A DNA stretch of 64,000 nucleotides from Roseiarcus sp963726105 (GCA_963726105.1 CAVSBJ010000019.1:124001-188000), one strand, 5' to 3'. Counted from the stretch's first letter, positions 1 through 9,061 are shown. The notes: generated by a model not told the origin, from the sequence alone. A program made the numbers and translations.

Positions 1-149
1 GCGGGACGTTCTGTGGGAGCCGACATGCGACAAGCATGGCTGGAACTGGGCCCTCGCGCAAGGCGACGCGCTTTTTGGGCCTGCGATTGAAAAGAACAGC
101 GTGAACTGCCAAACAAGGCCCGCAAACGTGATGGAAGTGAGCAGCGGCG

Positions 150-2087
150 TTGAGCGCGACTTTGCGATCGGGCGGACAAATTCTCGTCGACCAGCTTGTC
201 GCGCAGGGGGTCGAGCGGGTCTATTGCGTTCCCGGCGAATCCTACCTCGCCGCCCTCGACGCCATGAACAACGCGCCGATCGAACTGACCGTCTGCCGGC
301 AGGAGGCGGGTGCGGCGATGATGGCGCTGACCGAAGGGCGCCTGACCGGGCGGCCCGGAATCTGCTTCGTCACCCGCGGCCCCGGCGCGACCAACGCGGC
401 CCATGGGCTGCATATCGCCGAGCACGATTCGGCGCCGATGATCCTGTTCATTGGCCAGGTCGAGCGCGCGATGATCGGGCGGGGCGCCTTCCAGGAGATG
501 GACTATCGGGCTTTATTCGCCTCGACCACGAAGCTCGCGACGCAGATCGAGTCCGCAGCGCAAATCCCCGAAATTGTTCAGCGCGCGTTTTATAAGGCGA
601 TGCAGGGCCGGCCAGGCCCGGTGGTGATTGCGCTGCCCGAGGACATGCTGACCGAAATGGCGGCCGTGCCCGACGCCCCGCGCGCCGAGCCGGTCCCGAT
701 CTGGCCGGGCTTAACGCAAATGGCCGAATTGCAGAAGATGCTCTGGGCGGCGGAGCGGCCGATCGCCATTCTCGGCGGCGGCGGATGGACCAAGCGCGCG
801 AGCGCCGCCTTCGCCCGCTTTGCCGAACGCTTCGACTTGCCGGTCACTGGCTCGTTTCGCCGCTCGAGCACATTCGACGGCGAGCACGACAATTTCGCAG
901 GCGAAGTCGGCCTCTCCATCAATCCCAAACTGAAAGCGCGCGTCGAAGCGACCGATCTTGTTCTTCTGGTTGGCGGACGGATGTCGGAGGCGGCGTCGCA
1001 AAGCTATACGCTGTTCGCCATTCCCGCTCCAGCGCAGCGGCTGGTGCATGTCCACGCCGACGCCACGGAGATCGGCCGCAACTACCACCCAACTCTCGGC
1101 ATCGTCGCGACGACCTCGGCGTTCTGCGCCGCGCTGGAAGGCGTTCAACCGCCCTCGAAGATCGGCTGGTCGGCTGAGACCCGCGCCGCACGCGCGGATT
1201 ATCTCGCCTGGAGCGAACAGGCGCCGCTCAATCCGGGCCGGGTGCAATTGAGCGAGATCATGTTCGCGATCCGACGGCGCTCGCCCGATGGGATCTTCAC
1301 CAACGGCGCGGGTAACTTTTCGATCTGGGTCGGCCGTTTCTTGCGCTTTCGCGCGGTCGAGCAGCAGCTGGGTCCGACGTCAGGCTCGATGGGTTTCGGT
1401 TTGCCGGCGGCGATCGGCGCACAGCGCCTGTTTCCGAAACGGACTGTCGTCTGCTTTGCCGGCGACGGCGACTTTCTGATGAATGGGCAGGAATTCGCCA
1501 CCGCCGTGCAATACGGCCTGCCGGTCATCGTCGTGCTGATCGACAACGGCATGTACGGCACGATCCGCATGCATCAGGAGCGCATGTATCCCGGGCGCGT
1601 CATCGCCACCGCTTTGCGCAATCCCGACTTCGCGGCTTACGCCCGCGCCTTCGGCGGCCACGGCGAGACGGTAGAGGAGACGGCCGAGTTCCTGCCGGCC
1701 TACGAACGCGCGCTGGCTTCCGGCCTGCCTTCGATCCTGCATGTCAAAGTGGATCCGGACACGATCACGCCGACGACCACCGTGTCGGCGATCCGGAAGC
1801 AGGCGCTTGAAAAAAAGTCGCTTCGTAAAAATCCACACCGGCTCGCGACAATCGAACCGAAACTTTCACCCGTTCATTCGTCGCGGACTCCGCCGCGGCC
1901 TACCTCGCCGCGGGCGAGTTCGCCGTCAGTCGGGGCGGGGAAGCGGTTCGATGCAAAGCGGATGATGAGGACCGCCAGCCCGAGGATGAGAATGGCGCTC
2001 GCGAGAATGAGCACTCCGATGTCCGCGACCTCCTCGTGCTGGACGAAGCCGATCAGGTGCCGGGTCAGCGCGGTGATGCCGACATAG
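150..2087 (+). CDS. TPP-dependent acetolactate synthase-like enzyme with anomalous C-terminal extension
   Basis: The N-terminal pyrimidine-binding domain (EQ-type region with CVPGESYL and CRQEAGAAMMA), a central domain, and a C-terminal pyrophosphate-binding domain with the GDGDF...DNGMYG TPP/Mg motif mark a thiamine-diphosphate decarboxylase/synthase of the acetolactate synthase superfamily. The exact substrate is unclear; no regulatory subunit gene adjoins it. The start is a TTG at 150 behind GGAAGTGAG, because a stop lies just upstream in this frame. Family members end near residue 555 (about position 1826), but here the frame continues 90 codons over the convergent psiE gene with low-complexity Pro/Ser/Arg sequence. 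A 7-A run at 1810-1816 sits exactly where one extra A would give a stop at 1826-1828, so the tail is probably a frameshift artefact or slippage product. The core identification is firm; the C-terminus is not. Confidence 0.85.
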   Translation: MSATLRSGGQILVDQLVAQGVERVYCVPGESYLAALDAMNNAPIELTVCRQEAGAAMMALTEGRLTGRPGICFVTRGPGATNAAHGLHIAEHDSAPMILFIGQVERAMIGRGAFQEMDYRALFASTTKLATQIESAAQIPEIVQRAFYKAMQGRPGPVVIALPEDMLTEMAAVPDAPRAEPVPIWPGLTQMAELQKMLWAAERPIAILGGGGWTKRASAAFARFAERFDLPVTGSFRRSSTFDGEHDNFAGEVGLSINPKLKARVEATDLVLLVGGRMSEAASQSYTLFAIPAPAQRLVHVHADATEIGRNYHPTLGIVATTSAFCAALEGVQPPSKIGWSAETRAARADYLAWSEQAPLNPGRVQLSEIMFAIRRRSPDGIFTNGAGNFSIWVGRFLRFRAVEQQLGPTSGSMGFGLPAAIGAQRLFPKRTVVCFAGDGDFLMNGQEFATAVQYGLPVIVVLIDNGMYGTIRMHQERMYPGRVIATALRNPDFAAYARAFGGHGETVEETAEFLPAYERALASGLPSILHVKVDPDTITPTTTVSAIRKQALEKKSLRKNPHRLATIEPKLSPVHSSRTPPRPTSPRASSPSVGAGKRFDAKRMMRTASPRMRMALARMSTPMSATSSCWTKPIRCRVSAVMPT

Positions 2088-2362
2088 AGCAGAAACCGCA
2101 CCGGCATATGATTGGTGCGGAAATAAATCCCGACCATCGAGCCGATCTCGAGATAGATGAACAGAAGCAGCAGATCCTCGATCGTGGCGCTGCCTTTTTG
2201 CACCATGGCGTAGAACGCCGCGCCGGCGGCCCACACCGTGGCTGCCCCGATTGCGAAGAGCGCGAGAATGTGGAAGCCGTCGGTGAGCAATCGGCCGAGC
2301 GGATCGACGAACGACAGCATCCTCTGGTCGAGGTTTTTCGCGGAGTTTTTCTGGTCCGTCAT
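1874..2362 (-). CDS. psiE: PsiE-family phosphate-starvation-inducible membrane protein
   Basis: The product is about 162 residues with four hydrophobic segments: one around the ALFAIGAATVWAAGAAF stretch, a second around LLLLFIYLEIGSMVGIYF, then LLYVGITALTRHLIG and a last GVLILASAILILGLAVLIIRF segment. The order and the N-H-M-P-V-R-F-L-L-Y motif match the PsiE family, small inner-membrane proteins of uncertain function named for phosphate-starvation induction in E. coli. I chose the start at 2362 because GAGGGGA lies seven bases upstream; an in-frame ATG at 2413 has no such site. It converges on the TPP enzyme gene, whose open frame overlaps its 3' half on the other strand. No Pho box was identified. 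Confidence 0.75.
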   Translation of the reverse strand: MTDQKNSAKNLDQRMLSFVDPLGRLLTDGFHILALFAIGAATVWAAGAAFYAMVQKGSATIEDLLLLFIYLEIGSMVGIYFRTNHMPVRFLLYVGITALTRHLIGFVQHEEVADIGVLILASAILILGLAVLIIRFASNRFPAPTDGELARGEVGRGGVRDE

Positions 2363-2475
2363 GGCGCTTCCCCTCGTCGCGCTCCGAAGATCTCCGACAT
2401 CCGGCGCGAGCAAAGTGCAATCATTCTAGGCGGCCAGGCGTCCACGCGCCACGCCCGGGAAGAGGAACACTAAGT

Positions 2476-3084
2476 TCAACGAGCGCGGTTGCCGGGGCCT
2501 GCCGCCCAGTCGAGCCCCTGTTCGAGCCGGTCGTTGCCCCAGAACACCTCGCCGTCGGCGGTCACGAGAGACGGCGCGCCGATGATCCCGATCTCGACCG
2601 CCCGGGCGCACTCGGCCTTGAGCCGCGCCTTGTTGGCGTGGCCTTGGGCGCGTTCGAGCGTCGCGGCAGGTTCGATGCCGCATTCTTCCAGAAACGCGCT
2701 CAAAGTGACGCGGTCGCCGATCGGCAAGCCCTGACCGAATTCGGCGACAAAGACCCGGCGCGAGAATTTGGAACGCTGGTCGTCCTCAAGCGCGAGCGCA
2801 ATCCTCGCGGCGAGCAGGCTCGGCTGCGGAAAGGGCTCGGGCCGCTTGAGCGGAACCCCCATCGCGGCGCATGTGCGCTCAAGGTCGCGCCACATATAGC
2901 GGCCCTTGGCCGGATAGATGTTGAATGGCGAGTCGCGCCAGCCTTGGGCCATGAAAATCGGCCCGAGCAAAAACGGGCGCCAGACAAGGCTCACACCCCG
3001 CTCGTCGGCGAGCGCGGCGACGCGAAGCGCCGCGGGATAGGAATAGGTGCTCGCGAACTCGTACCAGAATTCGGCGCTCGCCAT
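2476..3084 (-). CDS. 2-hydroxychromene-2-carboxylate isomerase family (DsbA-like) protein
   Basis: This 202-residue protein starts with the FWYEFASTYSYPAALRV pattern typical of the glutathione-dependent 2-hydroxychromene-2-carboxylate isomerases, which belong to the DsbA/kappa-class GST thioredoxin fold. The active-site position has Ser rather than a Cys-x-x-Cys pair, as expected for this family. The C-terminal IGIIGAPSLVTADGEVFWGNDRLEQ block is the conserved cis-Pro and substrate region (GxPS...W/GNDRL). In naphthalene degraders the enzyme opens the chromene ring, but many soil proteobacteria carry orphan members and nothing aromatic-catabolic adjoins this one, so the substrate is unknown. 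No signal peptide is seen, so it is cytoplasmic. Confidence 0.85.
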   Translation of the reverse strand: MASAEFWYEFASTYSYPAALRVAALADERGVSLVWRPFLLGPIFMAQGWRDSPFNIYPAKGRYMWRDLERTCAAMGVPLKRPEPFPQPSLLAARIALALEDDQRSKFSRRVFVAEFGQGLPIGDRVTLSAFLEECGIEPAATLERAQGHANKARLKAECARAVEIGIIGAPSLVTADGEVFWGNDRLEQGLDWAAGPGNRAR

Positions 3085-3154
3085 CGCGCCTCCTCAAAGA
3101 CACACGAGGTTGCCACGTAGGCAGGCGCGGCGAACCCAACACGGCCATGGACAC

Positions 3155-3186
3155 AAAAAACCGCCCCATCTTTGGAGATGGGGCGG
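3155..3186 (-). terminator. Rho-independent terminator of the small secreted-protein gene
   Basis: An 11-bp perfect stem (CCGCCCCATCT / AGATGGGGCGG, 3161-3171 and 3176-3186) with a 4-base loop is followed, on the minus strand, by six T residues (AAAAAA at 3155-3160 on the plus strand). It lies 32 bases past the stop of the minus-strand gene at 3218, the right place and orientation for its intrinsic terminator. Confidence 0.85.
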
Positions 3187-3217
3187 CTCATTCCGCTTAA
3201 ATCGTCCGCTTGGCGAC

Positions 3218-3472
3218 TTAGCTCTTCGGCGCTTCGGCCGGAGCGGCGGCCGGCGTGGCGTCGTCGGCCGCGGGCTTCTTGGCCTTCTTGGCCGTGTGCT
3301 TCTTGGCCATGTGCTTCTTGGGAGCCTTCTTCATCGAGTCCGCGGCGGGCGCCGCCGTGTCAGAAGCGGCGGGCGCGCCGGCCGGAGCCGTCGTGTCGGT
3401 CTGGGCGATCGCGGCGAGAGGCGCGAAAGCGATCGCGGCGCTGATACCGATCGCGGTCAATGTCTTCAGCAT
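3218..3472 (-). CDS. Small secreted Ala/Lys/Pro-rich protein
   Basis: The 84-residue product opens with a clear signal peptide (MLKTLTAIGISAAIAFAPLA, cleavage after AIAQ or nearby). An Ala/Thr/Pro-rich stretch follows, then a lysine- and histidine-rich block (KKAPKKHMAKKHTAKKAKK) and an Ala/Pro tail. Such proteins are frequent as unannotated periplasmic or exported proteins in Hyphomicrobiales; no function is established. A strong intrinsic terminator lies directly downstream, which supports real expression as a single-gene unit. The basic repeats could bind nucleic acid or polyanionic envelope polymers, but that is only inference from composition. Confidence 0.75.
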   Translation of the reverse strand: MLKTLTAIGISAAIAFAPLAAIAQTDTTAPAGAPAASDTAAPAADSMKKAPKKHMAKKHTAKKAKKPAADDATPAAAPAEAPKS

Positions 3473-3607
3473 TTTACAGTCTCCATGTTGTTCAACTCTT
3501 GGCCGTTGGCGGCGACGGCATGCGCCCCTTCAGATGAATTGGCAATGAATATTGCGTGGCGGGAATGGGGCGCCGTCACATGTTTGACGTCGTGAAGAGC
3601 GGTCCGT

Positions 3608-4717
3608 ATGAACCGTGAGAACATCATGTCCCATAACACTTTTGGACACCTCTTCCGCGTCACCACCTTTGGCGAGAGTCATGGGCCAGGAATCGGGTGC
3701 GTGATTGACGGCTGTCCGCCCCGCATTCCTTTGGACGTCGCTGACATTCAGGCCGAACTCGACCGGCGTCGGCCTGGAACCTCGCGCTTCACCACGCAAC
3801 GTCGCGAACCGGACGAGGCCCGAATTCTCTCGGGCGTGATGTTCGATGAAGCGACGGATCGACAGGTGACGACCGGAACGCCAATCGGCGTGTTCATCGA
3901 CAATGTCGATCAGCGCTCGAAGGACTATAGCGACATCAAGGACAAGTACCGTCCCGGTCATGCCGATTACGCTTACCAGGCGAAATACGGCATCCGTGAT
4001 TATCGCGGCGGCGGACGTTCGTCGGCGCGTGAGACGGCCGCGCGCGTGATCGCCGGCGCGGTTGCCCGCAAGGTGACGCCCGGCGTTCTCGTTCGCGGCG
4101 CGCTGGTGCAGATCGGCAAGTTGAAGATCGATCGGGCCCGCTGGGATTGGGACGAGGTTGGCCGCAACCCATTTTTCTCGCCCGATGCGCAAGCGGCCGA
4201 GCGTTTCGCCGACTATCTCGATGACGTGCGCAAAGCGGGCTCTTCGATTGGCGCCGTGATCGAGATTGTCGCCGAGGGCGTGCCGGCGGGATGGGGCGCG
4301 CCGATCTATGGCAAGCTCGACGCCGAACTCGCCGCGGCGCTGATGGGAATCAACGCTGTCAAGGGCGTCGAGGTCGGCGACGGCTTCGCGGCGGCGGAAC
4401 TCTCCGGCGAACAGAACGCCGACGAAATGCGCGGCGGCAACGATGGCCAGCCACGCTTTCTCTCCAACCACGCGGGCGGGGTTCTCGGCGGCATCTCGAC
4501 CGGACAACCAGTCGTCGCGCGCTTTGCCGTCAAGCCCACGTCGTCGATCCTTGCGCCTCGCCGCACCATCACTCGCGCGTCGGAGGAGACGGAGATCGTC
4601 ACCAAAGGCCGCCATGACCCATGCGTCGGCATTCGCGCGGTGCCCGTCGGCGAAGCGATGGTCGCCTGCGTGCTTGCCGACGCTTTCCTGAGGCATCGGG
4701 GGCAAGTGGGCGCGTAG
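3608..4717 (+). CDS. aroC: Chorismate synthase
   Basis: The 369-residue protein carries the three family signatures: GESHGPGIGCVIDG near the N-terminus, the central RGGGRSSARETAARV block, and the late FAVKPTSSIL and GRHDPCVGIRAVPVGEAM region. Chorismate synthase makes chorismate from 5-enolpyruvylshikimate 3-phosphate, the last common step of aromatic amino-acid synthesis, and needs reduced FMN. Length is normal (about 360). The frame opens at ATG 3608; a second ATG at 3626 (MSHNTFGHLF) matches the usual N-terminus better and may be the true start. It stands alone, with divergent and unrelated neighbours. Confidence 0.97.
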   Translation: MNRENIMSHNTFGHLFRVTTFGESHGPGIGCVIDGCPPRIPLDVADIQAELDRRRPGTSRFTTQRREPDEARILSGVMFDEATDRQVTTGTPIGVFIDNVDQRSKDYSDIKDKYRPGHADYAYQAKYGIRDYRGGGRSSARETAARVIAGAVARKVTPGVLVRGALVQIGKLKIDRARWDWDEVGRNPFFSPDAQAAERFADYLDDVRKAGSSIGAVIEIVAEGVPAGWGAPIYGKLDAELAAALMGINAVKGVEVGDGFAAAELSGEQNADEMRGGNDGQPRFLSNHAGGVLGGISTGQPVVARFAVKPTSSILAPRRTITRASEETEIVTKGRHDPCVGIRAVPVGEAMVACVLADAFLRHRGQVGA

Positions 4718-4847
4718 GACGCCCCGCGTCGCGCCTCCAATTCCAAGGCAAGAAGCGGAGTGTGGCGCGGCCGCAGGATGCGTAGTCGTTCGCTCGGGCA
4801 TCATCGAGCAATTTCGATGATCCTCCGAATAACGAGGATCCAATTCC

Positions 4848-5297
4848 ATGAGCAAGCAGGACGATAACAAGGCGGTCGTGGGCCGTTGGTTCACAGAGTT
4901 CTGGGGCAGGAGCGTGAATCTCGCGGTCGTCGATGAGATCGCTGCCCCGGACATGCTCTTGAGATATTCGCTGCACGAGCCCCGCCGCGGACGCGACGAC
5001 ATCAAGGCGTTCATGACCCACTTCCGCGCCGCGTTTCCCGACCTGAACTTTTGGGGGACCGCCGATCTGATCGCGGAGGGCGATACCGTGGTTGGTCGGT
5101 GGGAGGGCGGTGGAACCCACACCGGGCCGGCCTTCAACGACTTTTTGGCCGGAAGCCTTCCCGCCGCCACCGGCCGCAAGATGCGCTTCACCGGCACGAC
5201 GGTCTTGAAGGTGATCGACGGCAAGATCGTGGAGGAGGTTGGCCTCGACGACGGCGTCACCGCACTGACCCAGCTCGGCCTGCTCAAGGCGGCCTGA
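4848..5297 (+). CDS. SnoaL/ester-cyclase-like NTF2-fold protein
   Basis: This 149-residue protein has the layout of the ester cyclase (SnoaL-like polyketide cyclase) branch of the NTF2-like fold. It begins with a helix ending in VGRWFTEFWG, continues with AAPDMLLRYSLHEPRRGRDDIKAFMTHFRAAFPDLN, then GDTVVGRWEGGGTHTGPAF and a closing VIDGKIVEEVGLDDG strand. Family members cyclise polyketide intermediates in a few pathways, but most bacterial ones are stand-alone with unknown small-molecule substrates. No polyketide genes adjoin, so I infer only the fold. No signal peptide. Confidence 0.8.
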   Translation: MSKQDDNKAVVGRWFTEFWGRSVNLAVVDEIAAPDMLLRYSLHEPRRGRDDIKAFMTHFRAAFPDLNFWGTADLIAEGDTVVGRWEGGGTHTGPAFNDFLAGSLPAATGRKMRFTGTTVLKVIDGKIVEEVGLDDGVTALTQLGLLKAA

Positions 5298-5579
5298 TCG
5301 GACTCGGGCGCTCGGAGCCTCCGTTGCGCTCGGGCGGATTCGTCATCGCGAGGACCTGAGCGCAGCGATGGGACGTGGCGATCCAGAACGAGCGCCGCGT
5401 CCCTTCATCCTTGGGTGGCTCACCTTGGCGCCGAGGACCCGTGCGCGATAGAGGTTGATACGCGGGTTCCCTATCGGGTAGCAGCGCTTTAAGGCTCGCG
5501 GCTTCGCGGCGTGATCGTTTCATGACCGCGTCATGAAACGGGTCATCTCCTGCTGAGAACGCGATTCGGAGGTTGCTGA

Positions 5580-7277
5580 GTGTCCGAGCATCATGACGAA
5601 GGAATGACCCGGCGGGAGGTGCTGATCGGCGCCGCAAGCGGTCTTGCGCTTGCAACGATCGAGCTTCAGCCAGCTGAGGCGCAAGACGCGCCGGGAGCTC
5701 AAGTTTCAGGCACCGTGTTCGAGAATAAGGACGGCTCGGGCGTAAGCGCATCCAATCCTGGACTTGCAGGCGTCCTCGTCTCCAACGGGCGGGACGTCGC
5801 CGTCACAGATCGCGACGGCCGCTACACGCTGCCATTGCCGGAGGAAGCGACGATCTTCGTCATCAAGCCAGCGGGCTTCATGCCGCCGATCGAGCCGCTC
5901 ACCAATCTGCCGCGCTTCTACCGCCATCATCAGCCCAAAGGCTCGCCGGCCGAGCTCAACCTGACTTTCGAGGGCTTGCCGCCGACCGGGCCTTTGCCCG
6001 CGTCGGTCGATTTCCCGCTTCGACGCCAGGATGAGCGACGCGCGTTCAACGTCGTGATGGTGACCGATCCGCAGCCCGAGACCGGCGCCGAGGTCGACTT
6101 CATTCGCGAAGATCTGATTCAGGCGCTTGCCGGCGTCGACGCCAAGTTCGGGCTTACCGCGGGCGATATCATGTTCGACGACCTCTCGCTCTATCCGCGT
6201 TCGAACGCGATCATGGGGACGATCGGGCTGCCATGGTGGAACATCGGCGGCAACCACGATCTCAATCTCGAAGCGCCTGACCGGAAATATAGCCGCGAAA
6301 CGTTCAAGCGCGTTTTCGGCCCGAACTATTACGCGTTTTTCTACGCGCAGACGCTCTTTCTCATGCTCGATGACGTCAACTATCTTGGGCCCGACCCGCA
6401 CAAGCCCGGGGGAGGGGGCAAGTACGAGGGAAGGCTCGACGAGCGGCAACTCGAGTTCGTGCGCAACGTGCTCGGGCACACGCCGGACGACACGCTCGTC
6501 GTCGTCGTGATGCACATTCCCATCAACACGTTTCTCGACAACGAACCGTACCAGAATCTGCAGGACCGGGACGCGTTCTTCACTTTGTTCGAAGGGCGGC
6601 GGCACACGGTGAGCTTCGCCGGTCACACGCATACGACCGAGCATCATTATTACGACGCCGCAGACGGCTGGAAAGGCGCGACGCCCCATCATCATCACGT
6701 GCTGACAGCGCTCTCGGGCTCGTGGTGGAGCGGGCCCTACGATCATCGAGGCGTGGCCTCAGCCGACAGTCGCGACGGCACGCCGAACGGCTTCCACATC
6801 CTCTCGGTCGACGGCCTGAGCTATGCGACCCGCTTCGTTCCGGCGAAGGAGCCGAACGGGCGCCAGATGCGGCTCTCGATCTCGAGCCGCTTTCATGGAA
6901 TCAGCAAGGACGCCGACCGCGATTTCACTCAGGTGAGGCTGTTAGGCTCGCCGGTTCCGCGCGACGCGCTCAGCGCTTCGACCGTGATCGCCAATGTGTT
7001 TGACGGCGGCGAGAAGACGAGGGTCAAGATGGTCATCGGCGACCGCGCGCCAATCGAGATGACCCGCGGCAGCCGCCCCGATCCCTTCGTGCAAGAGGTG
7101 TTCGCACGCAACGAGGCGACGAAGAAGGCCTGGGTCAAGGCCGAGGATTCGTCGCACATCTGGATCGCGCGTCTACCCGGCGACCTTGCGCCTGGAACCT
7201 ATCCGCTGGTGGTCGAGGCGACCGGAGAATATGGCCAGCCGCTGAGCGGGCGGCTTGCGCTCGAGGTGATGGGGTAG
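5580..7277 (+). CDS. Exported calcineurin-like metallophosphoesterase
   Basis: The 565-residue product starts with a Tat-type leader (TRREVLIGAASGLALATIEL followed by an AEA cleavage region), so it should be exported folded. Residues about 40-125 form an Ig/CNA-like beta domain (GVLVSNGRDVAVTDRDGRYTLPL). A calcineurin-type phosphoesterase core follows, with the metal motifs TDPQP, GDIMFD, GNHD, and the late GHTHTTEHHY. The last 130 residues match the C-terminal domain often found with this core. The start is GTG 5580. The substrate is not predictable from sequence; phosphoester or nucleotide hydrolysis in the periplasm is the family expectation. It is not in an evident operon. Confidence 0.88.
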   Translation: MSEHHDEGMTRREVLIGAASGLALATIELQPAEAQDAPGAQVSGTVFENKDGSGVSASNPGLAGVLVSNGRDVAVTDRDGRYTLPLPEEATIFVIKPAGFMPPIEPLTNLPRFYRHHQPKGSPAELNLTFEGLPPTGPLPASVDFPLRRQDERRAFNVVMVTDPQPETGAEVDFIREDLIQALAGVDAKFGLTAGDIMFDDLSLYPRSNAIMGTIGLPWWNIGGNHDLNLEAPDRKYSRETFKRVFGPNYYAFFYAQTLFLMLDDVNYLGPDPHKPGGGGKYEGRLDERQLEFVRNVLGHTPDDTLVVVVMHIPINTFLDNEPYQNLQDRDAFFTLFEGRRHTVSFAGHTHTTEHHYYDAADGWKGATPHHHHVLTALSGSWWSGPYDHRGVASADSRDGTPNGFHILSVDGLSYATRFVPAKEPNGRQMRLSISSRFHGISKDADRDFTQVRLLGSPVPRDALSASTVIANVFDGGEKTRVKMVIGDRAPIEMTRGSRPDPFVQEVFARNEATKKAWVKAEDSSHIWIARLPGDLAPGTYPLVVEATGEYGQPLSGRLALEVMG

Positions 7278-7365
7278 GGTGAGGCGGTGATCGTCTTGTC
7301 GCCCGATCGGTGACCTCAAGCGGCGCGCCGCTCCGGCGAGCGACGCGGGCTTTGCCGCTTCAAAT

Positions 7366-7593
7366 TTAGCAGGGGGCGCACCAGCAATGCCAGCGGCCGC
7401 ACACCCGGTGATGAAACGGGCCGCAGAACCGGCCCCAGTGCGGACCGCAGGCTGCCTTTTCAATCGGCGTGAAGTTTTGCGCCTGCCCGGAAAGCGCTGC
7501 TGGGCCGCGCTCGATCTGCGCGTCGGCGCCGGAAACAAGCGCCCCGAGCGTCAGCGCCGCCGCGCCGGCGAACCTGATCACCTTCCTACGCAT
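7366..7593 (-). CDS. Small exported Cys/Trp-rich protein
   Basis: A perfect AGGAGG lies seven bases before the ATG at 7593, which decides the start over a longer open frame reaching 7788. The 75-residue product has a signal peptide (RRKVIRFAGAAALTLGALVSGADA) and a short mature part ending in a dense Cys/His/Trp/Pro block (CGPHWGRFCGPFHHRVCGRW, then HCWCAPC). Five or six cysteines in about 30 residues suggest disulfides or metal binding in the periplasm. No named family was recognised. It stands alone. Confidence 0.7.
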   Translation of the reverse strand: MRRKVIRFAGAAALTLGALVSGADAQIERGPAALSGQAQNFTPIEKAACGPHWGRFCGPFHHRVCGRWHCWCAPC

Positions 7594-7826
7594 CGTTTGC
7601 CTCCTTGAGATTTGTCTCTTCCGCGCGCCCAAATCAGGCCAGTCGCGTCGCGAAATGGCAGCGACAGCAGAGCGGTTCGCAATCACAATGCTGTGACGGT
7701 GTTGGCCCGTTTGGCAACCCGGCAAAAATGTCGGTGCATCAAAGGTCCGCGGCGGGCGAATGAGCGCAAGGCAAAGCGGATCGAACATCCGTTCTCCCTT
7801 GCCGCGGTGTGTGCCGGGAAAAAATC

Positions 7827-8393
7827 TTATCCAGTCGTGTAGCTGATCGCTGAATAGAAATTGTGCCCATAGAGCGCTATCGCCTGAGCTTTATCGAGGC
7901 CATTGATGATCTTGCGGGCGCTCACCCAATCCTCTTTTGTCTTGCAAAAGTAATCGCTGAGCGACTTGCCCGTGAACAAACCCTTGGCCATGCCCAGGAA
8001 CATGATGTTTGTCGCGTTGTCGAGTTCCAGCGCCAGATCGGGATGATGAACGAAGTCGATCCCCAAAAGATTCGACATCGTTTCGTAATTGCGCTCCCAG
8101 GTTAATTGCACAAAACCTCGGCCGTAATAGACCTGCCCTGTGGTCGGATCAGCCTTTCCATATGTCCTTCCGCGTCCTTTGCCGTATTCATTGATAGGCT
8201 GCATGTGCTGATCAGTCTCATGATAGGTGGTCGCAAGGGCGTAAGCGAGCCACCGGTCATCATCGGCCGTATATTTCGTCTCCCATCCGTCGAGAATTGC
8301 GTTCATCCCGTCGACCTGGGATTGTTGCAGGACATTTGAGAACATCATTCGGCGCACATGTGTGAAGAAAAATCCGCGATTGATTTGAGTCAT
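7827..8393 (-). CDS. Glycoside hydrolase family 19-like lysozyme/chitinase domain protein
   Basis: The 188-residue protein contains the GH19 hallmarks: a catalytic-Glu region YALATTYHET followed by MQPINEYG, and the YYGRGFVQLTWERNY motif that lines the substrate groove. Members are plant-type chitinases or, in phages and bacteria, endolysins cleaving peptidoglycan. The size (single domain, no carbohydrate-binding module) fits the endolysin type. I chose the ATG at 8393 because it has a GAGG site and begins at the family N-terminus; the frame itself extends to 8441. No signal peptide is visible and no holin or phage genes surround it, so it may be a domesticated phage gene; that is inference. 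Confidence 0.8.
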   Translation of the reverse strand: MTQINRGFFFTHVRRMMFSNVLQQSQVDGMNAILDGWETKYTADDDRWLAYALATTYHETDQHMQPINEYGKGRGRTYGKADPTTGQVYYGRGFVQLTWERNYETMSNLLGIDFVHHPDLALELDNATNIMFLGMAKGLFTGKSLSDYFCKTKEDWVSARKIINGLDKAQAIALYGHNFYSAISYTTG

Positions 8394-8569
8394 CCGAACC
8401 TCGAGGCGCAAATGCGTTATGATTCTGATTTTCCGCATCATACCCTCGGTTTTGCGTTATTGCCAGAAAATGTTCACTTTTTGTTCTCAATGACCCCAAT
8501 CGCCGACCGGTCGAAACGAAGTCGCGCGGCGACGAGACCGCGTGACGCAGGAAGAGAGACGTCGGGATC

Positions 8570-9061
8570 ATGGTGAGGCTGAACGAAGTCCGGCCAAACG
8601 AGGTCGCGGTCGAGGCGCCCGCTTCGTTCGACGCCGGGCTCGCCTTCATTGGCGTCATTCGCACGCCATGGAGCTCGCGCTTGAACTGTCCGCGCCAGGG
8701 GCGGGCCGACGGGCCGATCTGCCGCATCGAAGTCGCCGAGCCCTGGGTCGCGGGGCTGGACGGAATCGAGAGGTATGAGCGAATCGAGGTCCTCTATTGG
8801 CTGCATGAATCGCGGCGCGATCTCGTGCGCCAAAGCCCGGCCAACGATGGTGAGACGCGCGGCACGTTTGCGCTGCGCTCGCCTGTCCGTCCGAACCCGA
8901 TCGGGACGACGCTCGCGACGCTGGTCGGGCGCGAAGGGTCGACGCTGCTGGTCAGGGGCCTCGACTGCGTCGATGGAACGCCGCTCATCGACCTGAAGCC
9001 CGACCGCTGCCAGTTCACGCCGCTCGCCCCGCCCCAACCGGGCGATTTCGAGACGGGGTGA
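8570..9061 (+). CDS. trmO: tRNA (N6-threonylcarbamoyladenosine37-N6)-methyltransferase TrmO
   Basis: This 163-residue protein matches the TrmO/YaeB (TsaA) family. It has IGVIRTPW near the start, then CPRQG, GIERYERIEVLYWLH, the signature RSPVRPNPIGTT and the C-terminal DGTPLIDLKP motif. TrmO methylates N6 of t6A37 in tRNA-Thr using S-adenosylmethionine. This is the short form with only the beta-barrel catalytic domain, common in alphaproteobacteria. The start ATG 8570 precedes MVRLNEVRPNEVAVEAP, which may be a poorly conserved leader. Two stem-loops follow the stop codon directly. Confidence 0.88.
   Translation: MVRLNEVRPNEVAVEAPASFDAGLAFIGVIRTPWSSRLNCPRQGRADGPICRIEVAEPWVAGLDGIERYERIEVLYWLHESRRDLVRQSPANDGETRGTFALRSPVRPNPIGTTLATLVGREGSTLLVRGLDCVDGTPLIDLKPDRCQFTPLAPPQPGDFETG

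Noticed and set aside
711..1838. Minus-strand frames (for example 711-1247 and 1380-1838) antisense to the TPP enzyme.
   Set aside because: They have shadow composition (Arg/Gly-rich) and no starts; the plus-strand gene is clearly the coding one.
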